From NCBI RefSeq assembly GCF_031458175.1, contig NZ_JAVDXX010000001.1, forward strand, positions 1,302,001 through 1,366,000: a stretch of DNA of 64,000 bases, written 5' to 3'. Every line of letters begins with the position of its first letter. Position 1 is the first letter of the stretch. The position numbers and the translations under genes are program-made. Below, piece by piece: positions 17,501 through 26,956 of this stretch. Under the pieces are notes generated by a model. It did no database searches and was not told the origin of the DNA. It saw only the letters and a program-made list of their open reading frames with translations. The stretch is from Pseudoglutamicibacter albus (lineage in GTDB: Bacteria; Actinomycetota; Actinomycetes; Actinomycetales; Micrococcaceae).

Positions 17501-20500
17501 TCAGCGGCCGATCATCGAACGCAAAGTTCGTGTAGCCACCAACAACGGAGCCATCTGGCCGCCGCCTACCTCACGCACCGCATCAAGCTGCTCGTGCGCC
17601 CGCTCAATCCGGCCAGCATCACGCTGCTCCCACGCAACCACACGAGCCTGCGCGGCAGACAGCTCCACGCCATCCGCATCGCTAACGTCCGGTGATTCGG
17701 TGCCCTCCGTCTCTTCTAGAACCGCGCGGGTCAAACCAAGCACCGCGGCATAAAGGTCATCACGCAGTGAGCTGCGCGCCAACGCTTCCCACCGTGAAGA
17801 GCGCGGCAACTGGCTGATCTGCGAGAGCAGATCGTCCACTCCGTAACGCTCATACACCGCGTAATAGACCTCAGCGGCTTCCTCAAGCTCCCACTCGCCC
17901 GTTGACGCCAACGCGGTGATATCCAGCAACGTGTAGGACTCAAAGTCCAAGCTATGCCGCTGCGCGAGCTCCTCAGGAAGCCCCGCCTCAACATCACGTT
18001 CAAACCATGCACGCGTGCGTTGGGCATCCACGCCACACACCATGCCCGGCAGACCCTCACGCAACCGAGCCACAGGATCAGCGAACTTCGCAAGGATCTC
18101 ATCAACTGAACTATCCAGAGCCTCGTGCTCCAGAACCCACCGCGTCACACGATCCAGAAGCCGCCGCAAATCCACGTGCAACTGCAGCCACAGTTCATCA
18201 TCGATCGTTGCCGGCAACTGGGCGATCGCCTCAACCTGCTCAGCGATGCCGTAAACCTCGTCCATCGCTAAGAAAGCCCGAGCCAGACGCGCCGCGTCCG
18301 CACCCGTCTCCTCCATCGCACGGAACGCATACGTCACGCCACCGATGTTCACGATGCGGTTAGCGACCATCGTCGCGATGATCTCACGGCGCAACGGATG
18401 CGCGGCGAGCGCTTCAGGGAAACGTTCAACCAGCTGAGGAGGGAAATACGCTTCCAGGACCTTCTGCATGGCAGGATCCTCCGGCAGATCAGAATCCACC
18501 AGAGCATCGATCAGCTGCATCTTGGTGTAGGCAACCACCACGGATGTTTCAGGGGTCGTTAGTCCCTCGCCCGCCTGCCTGCGAGCAGCGAACTCATCCG
18601 AGCTCGGCAGGTCTTCAAGCGCACGGTCAAGATCAACCGATTCTTCAAGGAAGCCCATCAGACGTTCATAGGCCGGCGCGAATTCAACCGCGACACCCCG
18701 CTCAGCAGCGAGCAAAACATTCTGCGCCTTATTCGTAGCCAACACGGTGTCGGCGACATTGTCAGTCATCTCTGCCAACAACGCCGGCCGGTCCTCAAAC
18801 GCAAGACGACCATCACGGACCGCGCCGTCCATCAGAATCTTGATGTTAACCTCGCGGTCCGAAGACTCAACACCGCCCGAGTTATCGATCGCGTCAGTGT
18901 TATTGACCGTCCCCGCGAGTTGCGCGGCCTCAACGCGGCCTGCCTGAGTGAAACCGAGGTTACCGCCCTCAACCACCACGCGAGCCCGCAGTTGCGAACC
19001 ATCGACACGGATCGCATCGTTAGCGCGATCCCCCACGTCAGCGTTCGTCTCCGATTCGGCCTTCACGTACGTGCCAACGCCACCGTTATAGATCAAATCA
19101 ACCGGGGCCATCAGCACGGCCCGAATCAGTTCCTGCGGAGTGAGCTCCCGCACATCGGAAGCAAGACCGAGTACCTCACGCATCTGCTCGGTGACCGAAA
19201 CCGACTTAGCGGAACGCGAGAACACGCCACCGCCTGAGCTGATCAAGTCAGGGTTATAGTCCTGCCACGAAGAACGAGGCGTGTTATACAGACGCACCCG
19301 CTCCTCAAACGAAACTTTCGGATCCGGATTCGGGTCAATGAACACGTCACGGTGATCAAACGCGGCAACCAACTTCGCGTGCTCGGTACGCATCAAGCCG
19401 TTACCGAACACGTCCCCCGACATGTCACCGATACCGATCATCGTGAAGTCCTCAGACTGCACATCCGTACCCAGCGTCTTGAAATGACGCTTAGCCGACT
19501 CCCACGCGCCACGGGCCGTAATACCCATCGCCTTGTGGTCATAACCAACCGAACCGCCAGATGCGAACGCATCGCCGAGCCAGAAACCACGCTCAGCGGA
19601 AATCTCGTTAGCGGTATCCGAAAACGCCGCCGTCCCCTTATCCGCGGCGACCACCAGATACGGGTCATCCCCATCGTGAGCAACAACCCGTTCAGGGTGA
19701 ACCACCGAACGCGAGCCATCATCGGCGTACTCATAGTTATCCGTAATATCCAACAAGCTACGGATGAACTCCTGATACGCCGCCCGGCCAGCCTCAACCC
19801 AAGCACCACGATCCACAGCAGGATCAGGCAACTGTTTAGCGAAGAAACCGCCCTTAGCACCCGCAGGCACGATCACGGCGTTCTTGACAGCTTGGGCCTT
19901 CACCAGACCGAGAACCTCCGTACGGAAATCCTCCTCACGGTCCGACCAACGCAAGCCACCCCGGGCGACCTCACCAAAACGCAAATGCACACCCGCAACA
20001 CGCGGGGAATCAACCCAGATCTCACGGAACGGACGCGGCATCGGAGCGAAACCCAACTCACCCGTTGCGATCTTCAGCGCGACAGTAGGTTTGCCCTGAT
20101 ACGCGTTCGTGCGCAACGTGGCACCCATCGCATCACGCATACGTCGAATCCACGTATCCGCATCCAAGGTCGCAACATCATCCAACGCCGATGCCAACGC
20201 ATCGCGGGCATCCTGCTGGCCCTGCTCACGATCACCCGCTAAGTCCGGGTCAAAACGCGCCTCAAACAAGCCCAATAGCGCAGCCGTCACCGCCGGATAC
20301 CGCAGCAAAGTGGTGGCCGCGAAGTCAACACTGTTCATCGAGCCGCACTGGCGCAGATACTGGACATAAGCACGGAAAATCGCGACCTGATGCCAGGTGA
20401 GGCCCTGTGCCGTGACCAAACCCTCCAACGCATCAGACTCCGTGCGCCCAGCAGCAACCGCCCGGTAGGCATCTTCAACCAACGGAGCGATCCGGGCAAT

Positions 20501-22474
20501 ATCAATCTCAGGGGCCAATGCGACCGTGAGGATATAGAGATAACGTTCCCGGGCACCCAAAGGCTCCACAACGTAAGGACGCTCCTGAATCACGCGGATC
20601 CCCAACGCCTCAAGATGCGGCATGATCGAGGACAACGGAGCCTGCTCGCTCAAGTACAGACGCAACTTAGCGATCGTTACGCCATCCGCCTCAACATCGA
20701 GCTCTTCCGGGTTATCAATCGTGTCCAAGCGCAGACCGATACCGGCAGAATCCTCATCATCTTCAACCCGCTCAAAAGCACGGACATCATCAAGGGCATC
20801 TTCAACCTCATACCGCACCCGGTAATCAGCCGGGAACGCCTCAGCCCACTGCTGCGCATGCTGCAGACCCTCCTGCGAACCATGCTCCTGCGTGAACACC
20901 TCAAGGATGCCCTCGCTCCACGAACGCACCGCCCGTGTTAGGCGAGCCTCAAGTGCCTGCTCATCAATCTCTACCGTGTCAACGCCTTCGCCAGCCTTGA
21001 TCCGGTACGTCAACCGAACCACCGTGGACGGGGAATTCCAGACATCCAGATCCATCGCCTCAGCCGCGAAAGTCTCTTTAAGCTCTTCTTCAACACGCAA
21101 CCGGACCGTAGTGTTGTAACGATCACGCGGCAAATACACCATGACCGTCACAAACCGGCCGAAAGCATCCCCCCGCACGAACGCACGCGTACGGCGCTGC
21201 TCACCCAACCGGGCAATCTTCGCCACAATCTCAGTGAGCTCATCCGTGCTCGATTGGATGAGCTCCTCACGCGGATACGACTCAAGAATCCGCAGAATCG
21301 ACTTACCCGTGTGCGAGGTAGCCAAGAACCCCATTCGCGAAAGCACGCGCCGCACCTTAGAACGCACCACAGGAACATCAGTGACCGGTTGACGCAGAGC
21401 CTCAAACGTGTACAAACCAATGAAACGGTGCTCCCCGATCACCGAACCATCAGCCGCGAACTCTTTGACCCCCACATAGTCCAAATACACGCGACGATGC
21501 ACCGTGGAACGGCGGTTAGCGGTAGTCAAAACCAGTGGATGCGGCTCGCGCGCCTTCTGAGCGGCCTTACCACTCAACGGACGGGAAACAGCATCCGTAC
21601 GCCGCATCAGACCCAACGCCGAATCAACATCGCCACGCAAAACCTCACGGCCCTGGTCTTGTTCAAGTTCGTAATAGCGGTAGCCCAAGAACGTGAACGA
21701 ATCATCATCCATCCACCGCAAAAACGCCGCGGCCTCACGCCGTTCCTTCTCAGGAACCGAAGGGATATCCCCCTCAAGCGCATCAGCTAGACGGCGGGCC
21801 TGCACACGCATCGGCTCCCAGTCCTCAACCGCGCTACGAACATCCTTCAAAACCGAGTCGACAGCTTGCTGCAGCTGCGCGCGCTGATCAGCATCCAGTT
21901 CCTCAGTCACCAACACCGCAGTCCACGACTCAATGACAGCTCGGGCGCCCTCAGGTGCCGCCAACATACCCAACGCGGGCAACGCCGCAGTGCTCTCAGA
22001 CGCCGGCGCCGCATCCGAAAGCGGAACCTTCTTCAAACCAACCAGCGTGCCATCCTCAACCGAACGGTGCGCCATATAGGTCGGGTGGAAAACGAAACCA
22101 ATCTTATTTGAGAACTCCACCACGCAGTTACTCACCGAATCAACGATGAACGGCATGTCATCTGCAACCAAGAAAACAACGGTGCCCCGCTCATGCGGCT
22201 CAACACTGACCACCGCAGAACCCGGCTGCCGAACCCGCCCCACTGACGCGTGCCGCTCCAGCAGTTCCCTCACCCGATCAAGACCGAACGCCTCACGTTC
22301 TTGCGCATCAATATCCGCGCCATAACGCTCAACAACATCATCGCCAAGCCAGCTTGTTTGAGGAACCGAGTCAGGCCGCACAGACGAGCCAGCCTGAGAA
22401 GATGAGCCAGACTGCGCAGATGAGCCGGACTGAGGAACTGACTGCGTGTTCGACACGCAACCCACCGCCTTCAC
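17501..22474 (-). CDS. gdh: NAD-specific glutamate dehydrogenase, large 180-kDa class
   Basis: Catabolic enzyme that oxidises glutamate to 2-oxoglutarate and ammonia with NAD. The 1657-residue length fits the L180 class, with long N- and C-terminal regulatory segments around a central catalytic domain. The central part shows MPRPFREIWVDSPRVAGVHLRFGEVARGGLRWSDR, the lysine-containing KAQAVKNAVIVPAGAKGGFF, the nucleotide region IGDMSGDVFGNG and ARVVVEGGNLGFTQAGR. The first 40 residues are low-complexity Ser/Gln/Gly. The GTG at 22474 lacks a good ribosome site; a GTG at 22456 preceded by GGTGGG may be the true start. It lies 36 bases after the ATPase gene on the same strand, possibly co-transcribed. 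Confidence 0.93.
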   Translation of the reverse strand: MKAVGCVSNTQSVPQSGSSAQSGSSSQAGSSVRPDSVPQTSWLGDDVVERYGADIDAQEREAFGLDRVRELLERHASVGRVRQPGSAVVSVEPHERGTVVFLVADDMPFIVDSVSNCVVEFSNKIGFVFHPTYMAHRSVEDGTLVGLKKVPLSDAAPASESTAALPALGMLAAPEGARAVIESWTAVLVTEELDADQRAQLQQAVDSVLKDVRSAVEDWEPMRVQARRLADALEGDIPSVPEKERREAAAFLRWMDDDSFTFLGYRYYELEQDQGREVLRGDVDSALGLMRRTDAVSRPLSGKAAQKAREPHPLVLTTANRRSTVHRRVYLDYVGVKEFAADGSVIGEHRFIGLYTFEALRQPVTDVPVVRSKVRRVLSRMGFLATSHTGKSILRILESYPREELIQSSTDELTEIVAKIARLGEQRRTRAFVRGDAFGRFVTVMVYLPRDRYNTTVRLRVEEELKETFAAEAMDLDVWNSPSTVVRLTYRIKAGEGVDTVEIDEQALEARLTRAVRSWSEGILEVFTQEHGSQEGLQHAQQWAEAFPADYRVRYEVEDALDDVRAFERVEDDEDSAGIGLRLDTIDNPEELDVEADGVTIAKLRLYLSEQAPLSSIMPHLEALGIRVIQERPYVVEPLGARERYLYILTVALAPEIDIARIAPLVEDAYRAVAAGRTESDALEGLVTAQGLTWHQVAIFRAYVQYLRQCGSMNSVDFAATTLLRYPAVTAALLGLFEARFDPDLAGDREQGQQDARDALASALDDVATLDADTWIRRMRDAMGATLRTNAYQGKPTVALKIATGELGFAPMPRPFREIWVDSPRVAGVHLRFGEVARGGLRWSDREEDFRTEVLGLVKAQAVKNAVIVPAGAKGGFFAKQLPDPAVDRGAWVEAGRAAYQEFIRSLLDITDNYEYADDGSRSVVHPERVVAHDGDDPYLVVAADKGTAAFSDTANEISAERGFWLGDAFASGGSVGYDHKAMGITARGAWESAKRHFKTLGTDVQSEDFTMIGIGDMSGDVFGNGLMRTEHAKLVAAFDHRDVFIDPNPDPKVSFEERVRLYNTPRSSWQDYNPDLISSGGGVFSRSAKSVSVTEQMREVLGLASDVRELTPQELIRAVLMAPVDLIYNGGVGTYVKAESETNADVGDRANDAIRVDGSQLRARVVVEGGNLGFTQAGRVEAAQLAGTVNNTDAIDNSGGVESSDREVNIKILMDGAVRDGRLAFEDRPALLAEMTDNVADTVLATNKAQNVLLAAERGVAVEFAPAYERLMGFLEESVDLDRALEDLPSSDEFAARRQAGEGLTTPETSVVVAYTKMQLIDALVDSDLPEDPAMQKVLEAYFPPQLVERFPEALAAHPLRREIIATMVANRIVNIGGVTYAFRAMEETGADAARLARAFLAMDEVYGIAEQVEAIAQLPATIDDELWLQLHVDLRRLLDRVTRWVLEHEALDSSVDEILAKFADPVARLREGLPGMVCGVDAQRTRAWFERDVEAGLPEELAQRHSLDFESYTLLDITALASTGEWELEEAAEVYYAVYERYGVDDLLSQISQLPRSSRWEALARSSLRDDLYAAVLGLTRAVLEETEGTESPDVSDADGVELSAAQARVVAWEQRDAGRIERAHEQLDAVREVGGGQMAPLLVATRTLRSMIGR

Positions 22475-22510
22475 ATGTTTAGACGCACGGCCGTACGCAA
22501 CGGCCTATTT

Positions 22511-24274
22511 TTATGTGCCCCGGGTCACAGATGGAGCCGTATTTAGCCTAGCCTTAAACCGCCTGCCACGGACCTGTTTTAAGGGAGTTTCCAGATTCTC
22601 TTCACACTCACACAAGCTCTGCGCAAACTCCCGTATCACTGCGCGCACCGGCGAGCGCGGCGCCGAGTGGCTCAACGCGGTCGCGGCCTCCAGTGCATGC
22701 TCTACCGCCTCGGCATCTTTCGGGATGAAAACCTCCGGTTGCATCGTCTTAGGCCCGAAGCGTTCCCACGCGCGTTTGACCCCTCGGACGGCCCCCTTGG
22801 ACACCTGGTTCACCACAACAGAAATCCGTGCTTGCGTGAGCTCGGGCGCGTATGCGGCCGCCCGCATCAAACGCGGCAAACCTACCGCGTCCGCAGTACC
22901 GACCACCACCACGTCATCGGCGACTTCAAGGGCCGTAAGTGTGGCGTCATCACGTTGCGGGGCGAACGTGTCGAAGCTGACGTCGTGATCGTTATCCGCC
23001 GGTGCGGCGACATCCACAATCACAACCTCGGAAGCCTGACGCAGCGCCTCGAGGCTACGCTTGAGCGCGGCCTTACCGACCTCTTGCCAGCGGCTGGGCC
23101 GCGGAAGTCCCGTGGTGACGCGGAGTACAGCCTTCCCGATGCGGATGCGGGCATGCGCATCCGTGTCAGCGGTGGGTGAAAACGTGCCCGCTTCGACCGA
23201 ACGACACAAACGCACGATCCCGGAGGTCTCCCCCAGCATCCCTAGGCGTGCGGCGATACTCGAGGCGCGCGTATCCGCGTCCACGAGCGTGACTTTCTTC
23301 CCGGCTAGCGCGGCTTCCGTTGCTAGCTCGATCGCTAGAAAGCTGCGGCCTGGCGCGCCTGCACCGCTCCATACCACGATGATGCGGCCCCGTTTATGCC
23401 CAGCCGCATGCTGTGAGTCGGCTTGATCTGTTTGGGTCTCTGGCTGGTTCAGCATTCCTGTACGCGGATCAACCACGTACAGCTGCGAAAGATCGTCCGG
23501 GATTCCAGCCACCAACTCATCGAATGACTTCTCTTCTAGTGGTGCGCGTGGTTTCAGCTCTTTCAGGCCGGCAGGTTTCGATTCTTCCGAGCTACTTGAC
23601 GGTTGCGGAGAGGCTGATTCCTGTTGGGACGGAGCTGGCTCCTGTTCTGTAGAGGTTGGCTCCGGTTTCGTAGACACGGACTCCGGTTCCGACGGGGCTG
23701 GCTCCGGTTTCGTAGGCACGGGCTCCGGTCGCGACGGGGCTGGCTCCACTTTCGGCGGGACCGAATCCGATTGCGGAGAGGCCGAGTCTGGTTTCGACGT
23801 CACCGGTTCCGATTTCGAGGGGGCCGCGCTTTGGACTCCGAAACCTTTAAGGTCGACAACCTTAGGGGTCTTCAGCTTAGGTTCGATATGCCGCAGGCCC
23901 CGCCGTTTAGGTAAGGAACGGGGCTGTTCCGGTACAAGCCCGCCGGCACGCGATAGCGCTTCTGCGATCACTTCTGCCGAAGACGAGCGGCTCACCGAGC
24001 CGACACCAAGCCGGAGCAATCGCGAGGCCACCGCCGCATCGTTGGTGACCGCAACAGCACGGCCGCCGGCAGCGTGGACGGAATCGACCAGACCGCTATC
24101 GACCTCATCGAACTGGTCCACAAAAATCACATACCGTGCCAAGCCGGCCGCTAGGGTCGCTAAAAGCTCTGCCCCGTCAGTGCAGACCCGCACCACGGTA
24201 ACCAGTCCGACCTCTGACTCCAAGCGGGCAAATACTTCAGGGGACTCGCCAAACAAAACAACGGAAGAACTCAC
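22511..24274 (-). CDS. CpaE/TadZ-like P-loop ATPase
   Basis: A 587-residue protein in three parts. The N-terminal 120 residues look like a receiver-fold domain (VVLFGESPEVFARLESEVG...) without a recognised phosphoacceptor. A Pro/Glu/Ser/Lys-rich linker with repeated TKPEP/PSEPES units follows (about 150-235). The C-terminal ParA/MinD-type domain has VVWSGAGAPGRSFLAIELA: the P-loop is GAGAPGRS, lacking the usual deviant GKGGxGK lysine and ending Arg-Ser. The switch region LVDADTRASSIAARLG and IVDVAAP follow. Similar proteins place pilus or secretion machines (CpaE/TadZ), but no other tad genes are visible. GTG start with AGGGG upstream; ten bases after the SAF-domain gene. Confidence 0.75.
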   Translation of the reverse strand: MSSSVVLFGESPEVFARLESEVGLVTVVRVCTDGAELLATLAAGLARYVIFVDQFDEVDSGLVDSVHAAGGRAVAVTNDAAVASRLLRLGVGSVSRSSSAEVIAEALSRAGGLVPEQPRSLPKRRGLRHIEPKLKTPKVVDLKGFGVQSAAPSKSEPVTSKPDSASPQSDSVPPKVEPAPSRPEPVPTKPEPAPSEPESVSTKPEPTSTEQEPAPSQQESASPQPSSSSEESKPAGLKELKPRAPLEEKSFDELVAGIPDDLSQLYVVDPRTGMLNQPETQTDQADSQHAAGHKRGRIIVVWSGAGAPGRSFLAIELATEAALAGKKVTLVDADTRASSIAARLGMLGETSGIVRLCRSVEAGTFSPTADTDAHARIRIGKAVLRVTTGLPRPSRWQEVGKAALKRSLEALRQASEVVIVDVAAPADNDHDVSFDTFAPQRDDATLTALEVADDVVVVGTADAVGLPRLMRAAAYAPELTQARISVVVNQVSKGAVRGVKRAWERFGPKTMQPEVFIPKDAEAVEHALEAATALSHSAPRSPVRAVIREFAQSLCECEENLETPLKQVRGRRFKARLNTAPSVTRGT

Positions 24275-24283
24275 AGCCGACCC

Positions 24284-24662
24284 CTATTCCTTGCCTGAAA
24301 GCGGGGCAGAAACCACGCTCACTACGTTTTCGCGCGCAACATGACCAACCATCGTGGCAACATCCTCACGCGGAATCAGGACTTCCAAGACGTGCCCCTG
24401 AGTGACACCGAAACCGGAATCAGCGCGATCAACTTTCACAACTCGCACACCAGAAAGCACGCGCTTCGGCTCGGCGTCCTCCTCAGCGTCCTTCGGGGTC
24501 ACATACACATCCACCCCGCTACCGACCTTCACCCCCGCGGGGAGAGCGCCTTCCAACGTCAACGAAAACGAACGCAAATCAGCGGGGGCCTCCGATTCGA
24601 TGGTGCGGCGAGGCAGCAACTCACCTTTCGAAACGAAATCACTCACCACCACACCGCCTAGC
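24284..24662 (-). pseudogene. SAF-domain (CpaB-like) protein, 3-prime part, cut by an IS
   Basis: This is the downstream half of the gene that starts at 25992. Removing the IS and one copy of the duplicated CCTAGC restores an uninterrupted frame of 215 codons (272 + 373 bases) with junction peptide DTKLGGVVVSDFVSKGELLP. The fragment holds the end of the SAF domain and the following beta-rich region (LPAGVKVGSGVDVYVTPKD...GHVLEVLIPREDVATMVGHVARENVVSVV). A GTG at 24652 could start a short product, but it would lack the membrane anchor. It ends just before the ATPase gene. Confidence 0.9.
24657..24662. repeat. Target-site duplication CCTAGC, left copy
   Basis: Identical to 25721-25726 on the other side of the insertion sequence. 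It also provides the transposase stop codon. Confidence 0.95.
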
Positions 24663-25626
24663 TGTAGTTCCCCGTGAGGTTGTGAACGCGTTGGGCGGGG
24701 GTTTGGCCTCCGATTCCGGTGTGGGGTCGGTGGTGATTATAGTGATGTAGCCAGGCTTCGTAGGTCGCTGCTCGGGCTTCGTCACTGTAATAGGTCTTAG
24801 CGTAGGCCCATTCTTGGGTCAGAGTACGGTTGAAGCGTTCGACTTTGCCGTTGGTCTGAGGCCGGTAGGGCTTGGTGAACTGGTGTTTAATCTTTGTCCC
24901 GAGCGTGTTGTTGAACAGGCGTGAGCGGTAGCAGGCGCCGTTATCGGTCATCACTGCCTGTACGGTGATCCCAGCTTGAGCGAAAAACTCCTGAGCGCGT
25001 TGCCAGAACCCGGCCGCGGTCTGTTTCTTCTCATCGGTAAGGATCTCTGAATACGCGAGTCTCGAATAGTCATCGATGGCGTGATGTAAGAAGGCATAGC
25101 CCCTGCCGTGTTTTCCATACCCACCGTTCTTGCGCGCCTCGGGTCCAAGCATACGGTGGCCACCACCATCGGGGATCCGCCCAAGTTTCTTGATATCAAC
25201 ATGCACCAGCTCACCTGGGGCTTGTTTCTCATACCGCGCGATGTGCGGTGTCCTGATGGGCAGTCCTGTTCCTCGATCGATATGGGCCAGTAACGGCATC
25301 TGGTACCGGGCCAAGACTCTACCAACCGTGGACCGTGGGATACCCAAGTGGTAACTGATCCGGTGTGGGCCCCACTGGCGGGTGAACCGCAGCGCAATAA
25401 TCCGGCGTTCTCGGCGAACAGACAACCGGTTAGGACAGCGACGTGGCCTGCAGGACCGATCCGTCAGTGGGGCGCCGACGAGGTAGCGTTTGGCCCATTT
25501 CGATGCGGTAGCCGGTGAGACTTGGAAACGTTCGGCGGCTCGACGAATCGTCCAGCCTTCCTCGACGATAAGCACGGCAAGACGCCGGCGACCCTCAGCA
25601 GTCAAGGGTGCATTAGGGTGAGACAT
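24658..25626 (-). CDS. IS481-family transposase
   Basis: A 322-residue DDE recombinase with two N-terminal helix-turn-helix regions (IRRAAERFQVSPATASKWAKRY and ISYHLGIPRSTVGRVLARY). The rve core has catalytic Asp in VHVDIKKLGRIP, Asp in VMTDNGACYRS and Glu in NGKVERFNRTL. The C-terminus HHYNHHRPHTGIGGQTPAQRV is typical of the family. It looks intact. ATG at 25626. The frame runs off the end of the element, and its TAG stop (24660-24658) lies in the duplicated target CCTAGC, giving the ending N-Y-S-stop. Confidence 0.95.
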   Translation of the reverse strand: MSHPNAPLTAEGRRRLAVLIVEEGWTIRRAAERFQVSPATASKWAKRYLVGAPLTDRSCRPRRCPNRLSVRRERRIIALRFTRQWGPHRISYHLGIPRSTVGRVLARYQMPLLAHIDRGTGLPIRTPHIARYEKQAPGELVHVDIKKLGRIPDGGGHRMLGPEARKNGGYGKHGRGYAFLHHAIDDYSRLAYSEILTDEKKQTAAGFWQRAQEFFAQAGITVQAVMTDNGACYRSRLFNNTLGTKIKHQFTKPYRPQTNGKVERFNRTLTQEWAYAKTYYSDEARAATYEAWLHHYNHHRPHTGIGGQTPAQRVHNLTGNYS

Positions 25627-25720
25627 GAAGACCTCCGGGTCAGGCAGGAGTTGTGGTAACCCCATACTGCCCGGAGGTCTTCACCTACCGCGAACGTTCA
25701 CAACCTCCCGAGGAACTACA
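24663..25720 (-). mobile_element. Intact IS481-family insertion sequence, 1058 bp
   Basis: The ends are 26-base imperfect inverted repeats, 24663-24688 and 25695-25720, both beginning TGTAGTTCC and ending GAGGTTGTGAACG, with two mismatches. The element is flanked by a direct repeat CCTAGC at 24657-24662 and 25721-25726. A 6-base duplication of NCTAGN type is the known target preference of IS481. One full-length transposase fills the element. It interrupts a SAF-domain gene. Confidence 0.96.
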
Positions 25721-25726
25721 CCTAGC
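25721..25726. repeat. Target-site duplication CCTAGC, right copy
   Basis: Identical to 24657-24662, as expected after a staggered 6-base cut. The perfect match suggests a fairly recent insertion. Confidence 0.95.
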
Positions 25727-25992
25727 TTGGTGTCGCTTGGAACATACCGCTCACCCGGGCCAGCAAGCCGAACCTCAACCGGGACCACGTCCTTCTCAGT
25801 CAGGACGGTCCCCGGGGCAAGATCATGTGCTGCGACCATGTAGGTGTCCGTGCGGGTTACCGAACGCACCAGCAAGACGACGCCCAGAATAGATGCGACA
25901 ACCAGGACGATGCCGATAACAAGCCTAGGGTCACGCCAACTAGCTGGTTGCCAGCGCATCACTGACGAACTATTGCCACTGCGGTCAGTCAT
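25721..25992 (-). pseudogene. SAF-domain (CpaB-like) protein, 5-prime part, cut by an IS
   Basis: ATG at 25992 with GAGGTG upstream. The peptide has a short cytoplasmic start, one membrane helix (LVIGIVLVVASILGVVLLV, about 25-43) and the first part of a SAF domain (TYMVAAHDLAPGTVLTEKDVVPVEVRLAGPGERYVPSDTKLG). The IS begins right after, so the present product would be truncated to 103 residues ending in IS-encoded residues. SAF proteins of this size precede the CpaE-like ATPase in related genomes; CpaB/RcpC-like periplasmic function is inferred. Confidence 0.9.
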
Positions 25993-26254
25993 TGTTCACC
26001 TCAAGCTCTTTACACCTGCGTGCTCGCGAGGACCGTGCGCGATGGACAGCCGCGCATCGCTTGGTAGCCATGCACGATGCTCCGCCGCGTGGTTCGATGC
26101 CTCGCGGTTCGATGCCTCGCGAGGTCGCTTACAAGCATGCTTAGACGATAACCAGCACGATGAACTACAACAACTACTGACAAGTAGTGCTATCCGGCAT
26201 CTCGGACACAGGTCTCACACAGGTTCTCCTTGAGTAGGGTTCGACGGGATGCGT
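25993..26254. other. Intergenic region with a 15-bp tandem repeat, no gene seen
   Basis: No credible coding sequence on either strand. GGTTCGATGCCTCGC is repeated exactly at 26091-26105 and 26106-26120. On the minus strand AAGGAGA follows the end of the gene at 26255, but the frame after it stops at once, which may be the remains of a small gene. Confidence 0.5.
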
Positions 26255-26797
26255 TTAGCTAGTCGATACCGCAGATACCGCCACGAGCGCCACCAACGGA
26301 ACCAGCACAAGCGAGCGGGCCGCGGTCCCACCCACCTGGGCTTGCAGACGGATAAAGTCCGCCCCCACAGCAACGATGAGGCCACTGCCCACCACCCCGT
26401 CAGACAAGATGAAACGAACGCTCTGACGGTCCCTACCTATCGCACGTAGAGCCGACTTCCATGGAGCTTTGGTGCGGCGACACGAACCCTTCATGTCACG
26501 CTCGCGCACACCAGCGTTAGGCATAAGAACCTCTACCCAGGCACCGCCCTGATCCGGGAACATCCACGACTCGGTTGCAGTCTCAACACCGAACCACCCC
26601 ACACCCACTGCCGCGACCGCGCCTGTAAACGAGTGCCCACTCGCATGAACTTTCACATGTGCGCCGGCGATCTCGGTGAGGAACCCTCGCCTCGCGTACT
26701 CCGCCCGCGCCAGCTCGCCAGCTTCGGCACGCATCTCTTGCCATTGCCCAGCCTGCAGCTCATGGGCCATGTCCTCGAATAGATCGTCAAAACGCAT
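26255..26797 (-). CDS. Hypothetical protein, beta-rich with hydrophobic C-terminus
   Basis: A 180-residue protein I do not recognise as a named family. The N-terminus (RFDDLFEDMAHELQAGQWQEMRAEAGELARAEYARRGFL) is helical and charged. A strand-rich central part (VKVHASGHSFTGAVAAVGVGWFGVETATESWMFP) and a second similar strand pattern (SVRFILSDGVVGSGLIVAVGADFIRLQ) resemble a small beta-barrel. The last 20 residues are hydrophobic (SLVLVPLVALVAVSAV). The ATG at 26797 is preferred over GTG at 26803. No ribosome site is visible and TAGCCT lies about seven bases upstream, so the mRNA may be leaderless. Confidence 0.65.
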   Translation of the reverse strand: MRFDDLFEDMAHELQAGQWQEMRAEAGELARAEYARRGFLTEIAGAHVKVHASGHSFTGAVAAVGVGWFGVETATESWMFPDQGGAWVEVLMPNAGVRERDMKGSCRRTKAPWKSALRAIGRDRQSVRFILSDGVVGSGLIVAVGADFIRLQAQVGGTAARSLVLVPLVALVAVSAVSTS

Positions 26798-26825
26798 GTT
26801 CACAGGCTACTGAAAAAATTACCTC

Positions 26826-26855
26826 TTGACACCAACGCGAAACATCAAACAGAAT
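26826..26855 (+). promoter_or_regulatory. Candidate promoter of the LysM membrane-protein gene
   Basis: TTGACA at 26826-26831 and CAGAAT at 26850-26855 are 18 bases apart, about 100 bases before the ATG at 26957. A hairpin TAGGGAG-gcac-CTCCCTA (26880-26897) lies in the leader. Confidence 0.45.
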
Positions 26856-26956
26856 CAAAGCACAACAAATTGGCGCCCATAGGGAGGCACCTCCCTACAG
26901 CACTCAATAGGCGCTGAGAAACACACAGTTCTCGAGTCTCAAAAGAGGGCAACGAC

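Noticed and set aside
19352-20242. A 296-codon plus-strand frame within glutamate dehydrogenase
   Set aside because: Arg/Thr-rich, no domain, fully covered by the dehydrogenase on the other strand.
24284-24652. A separate small gene starting at GTG 24652
   Set aside because: It is the 3-prime half of the SAF-domain gene; removing the IS and one duplication restores the full frame exactly.
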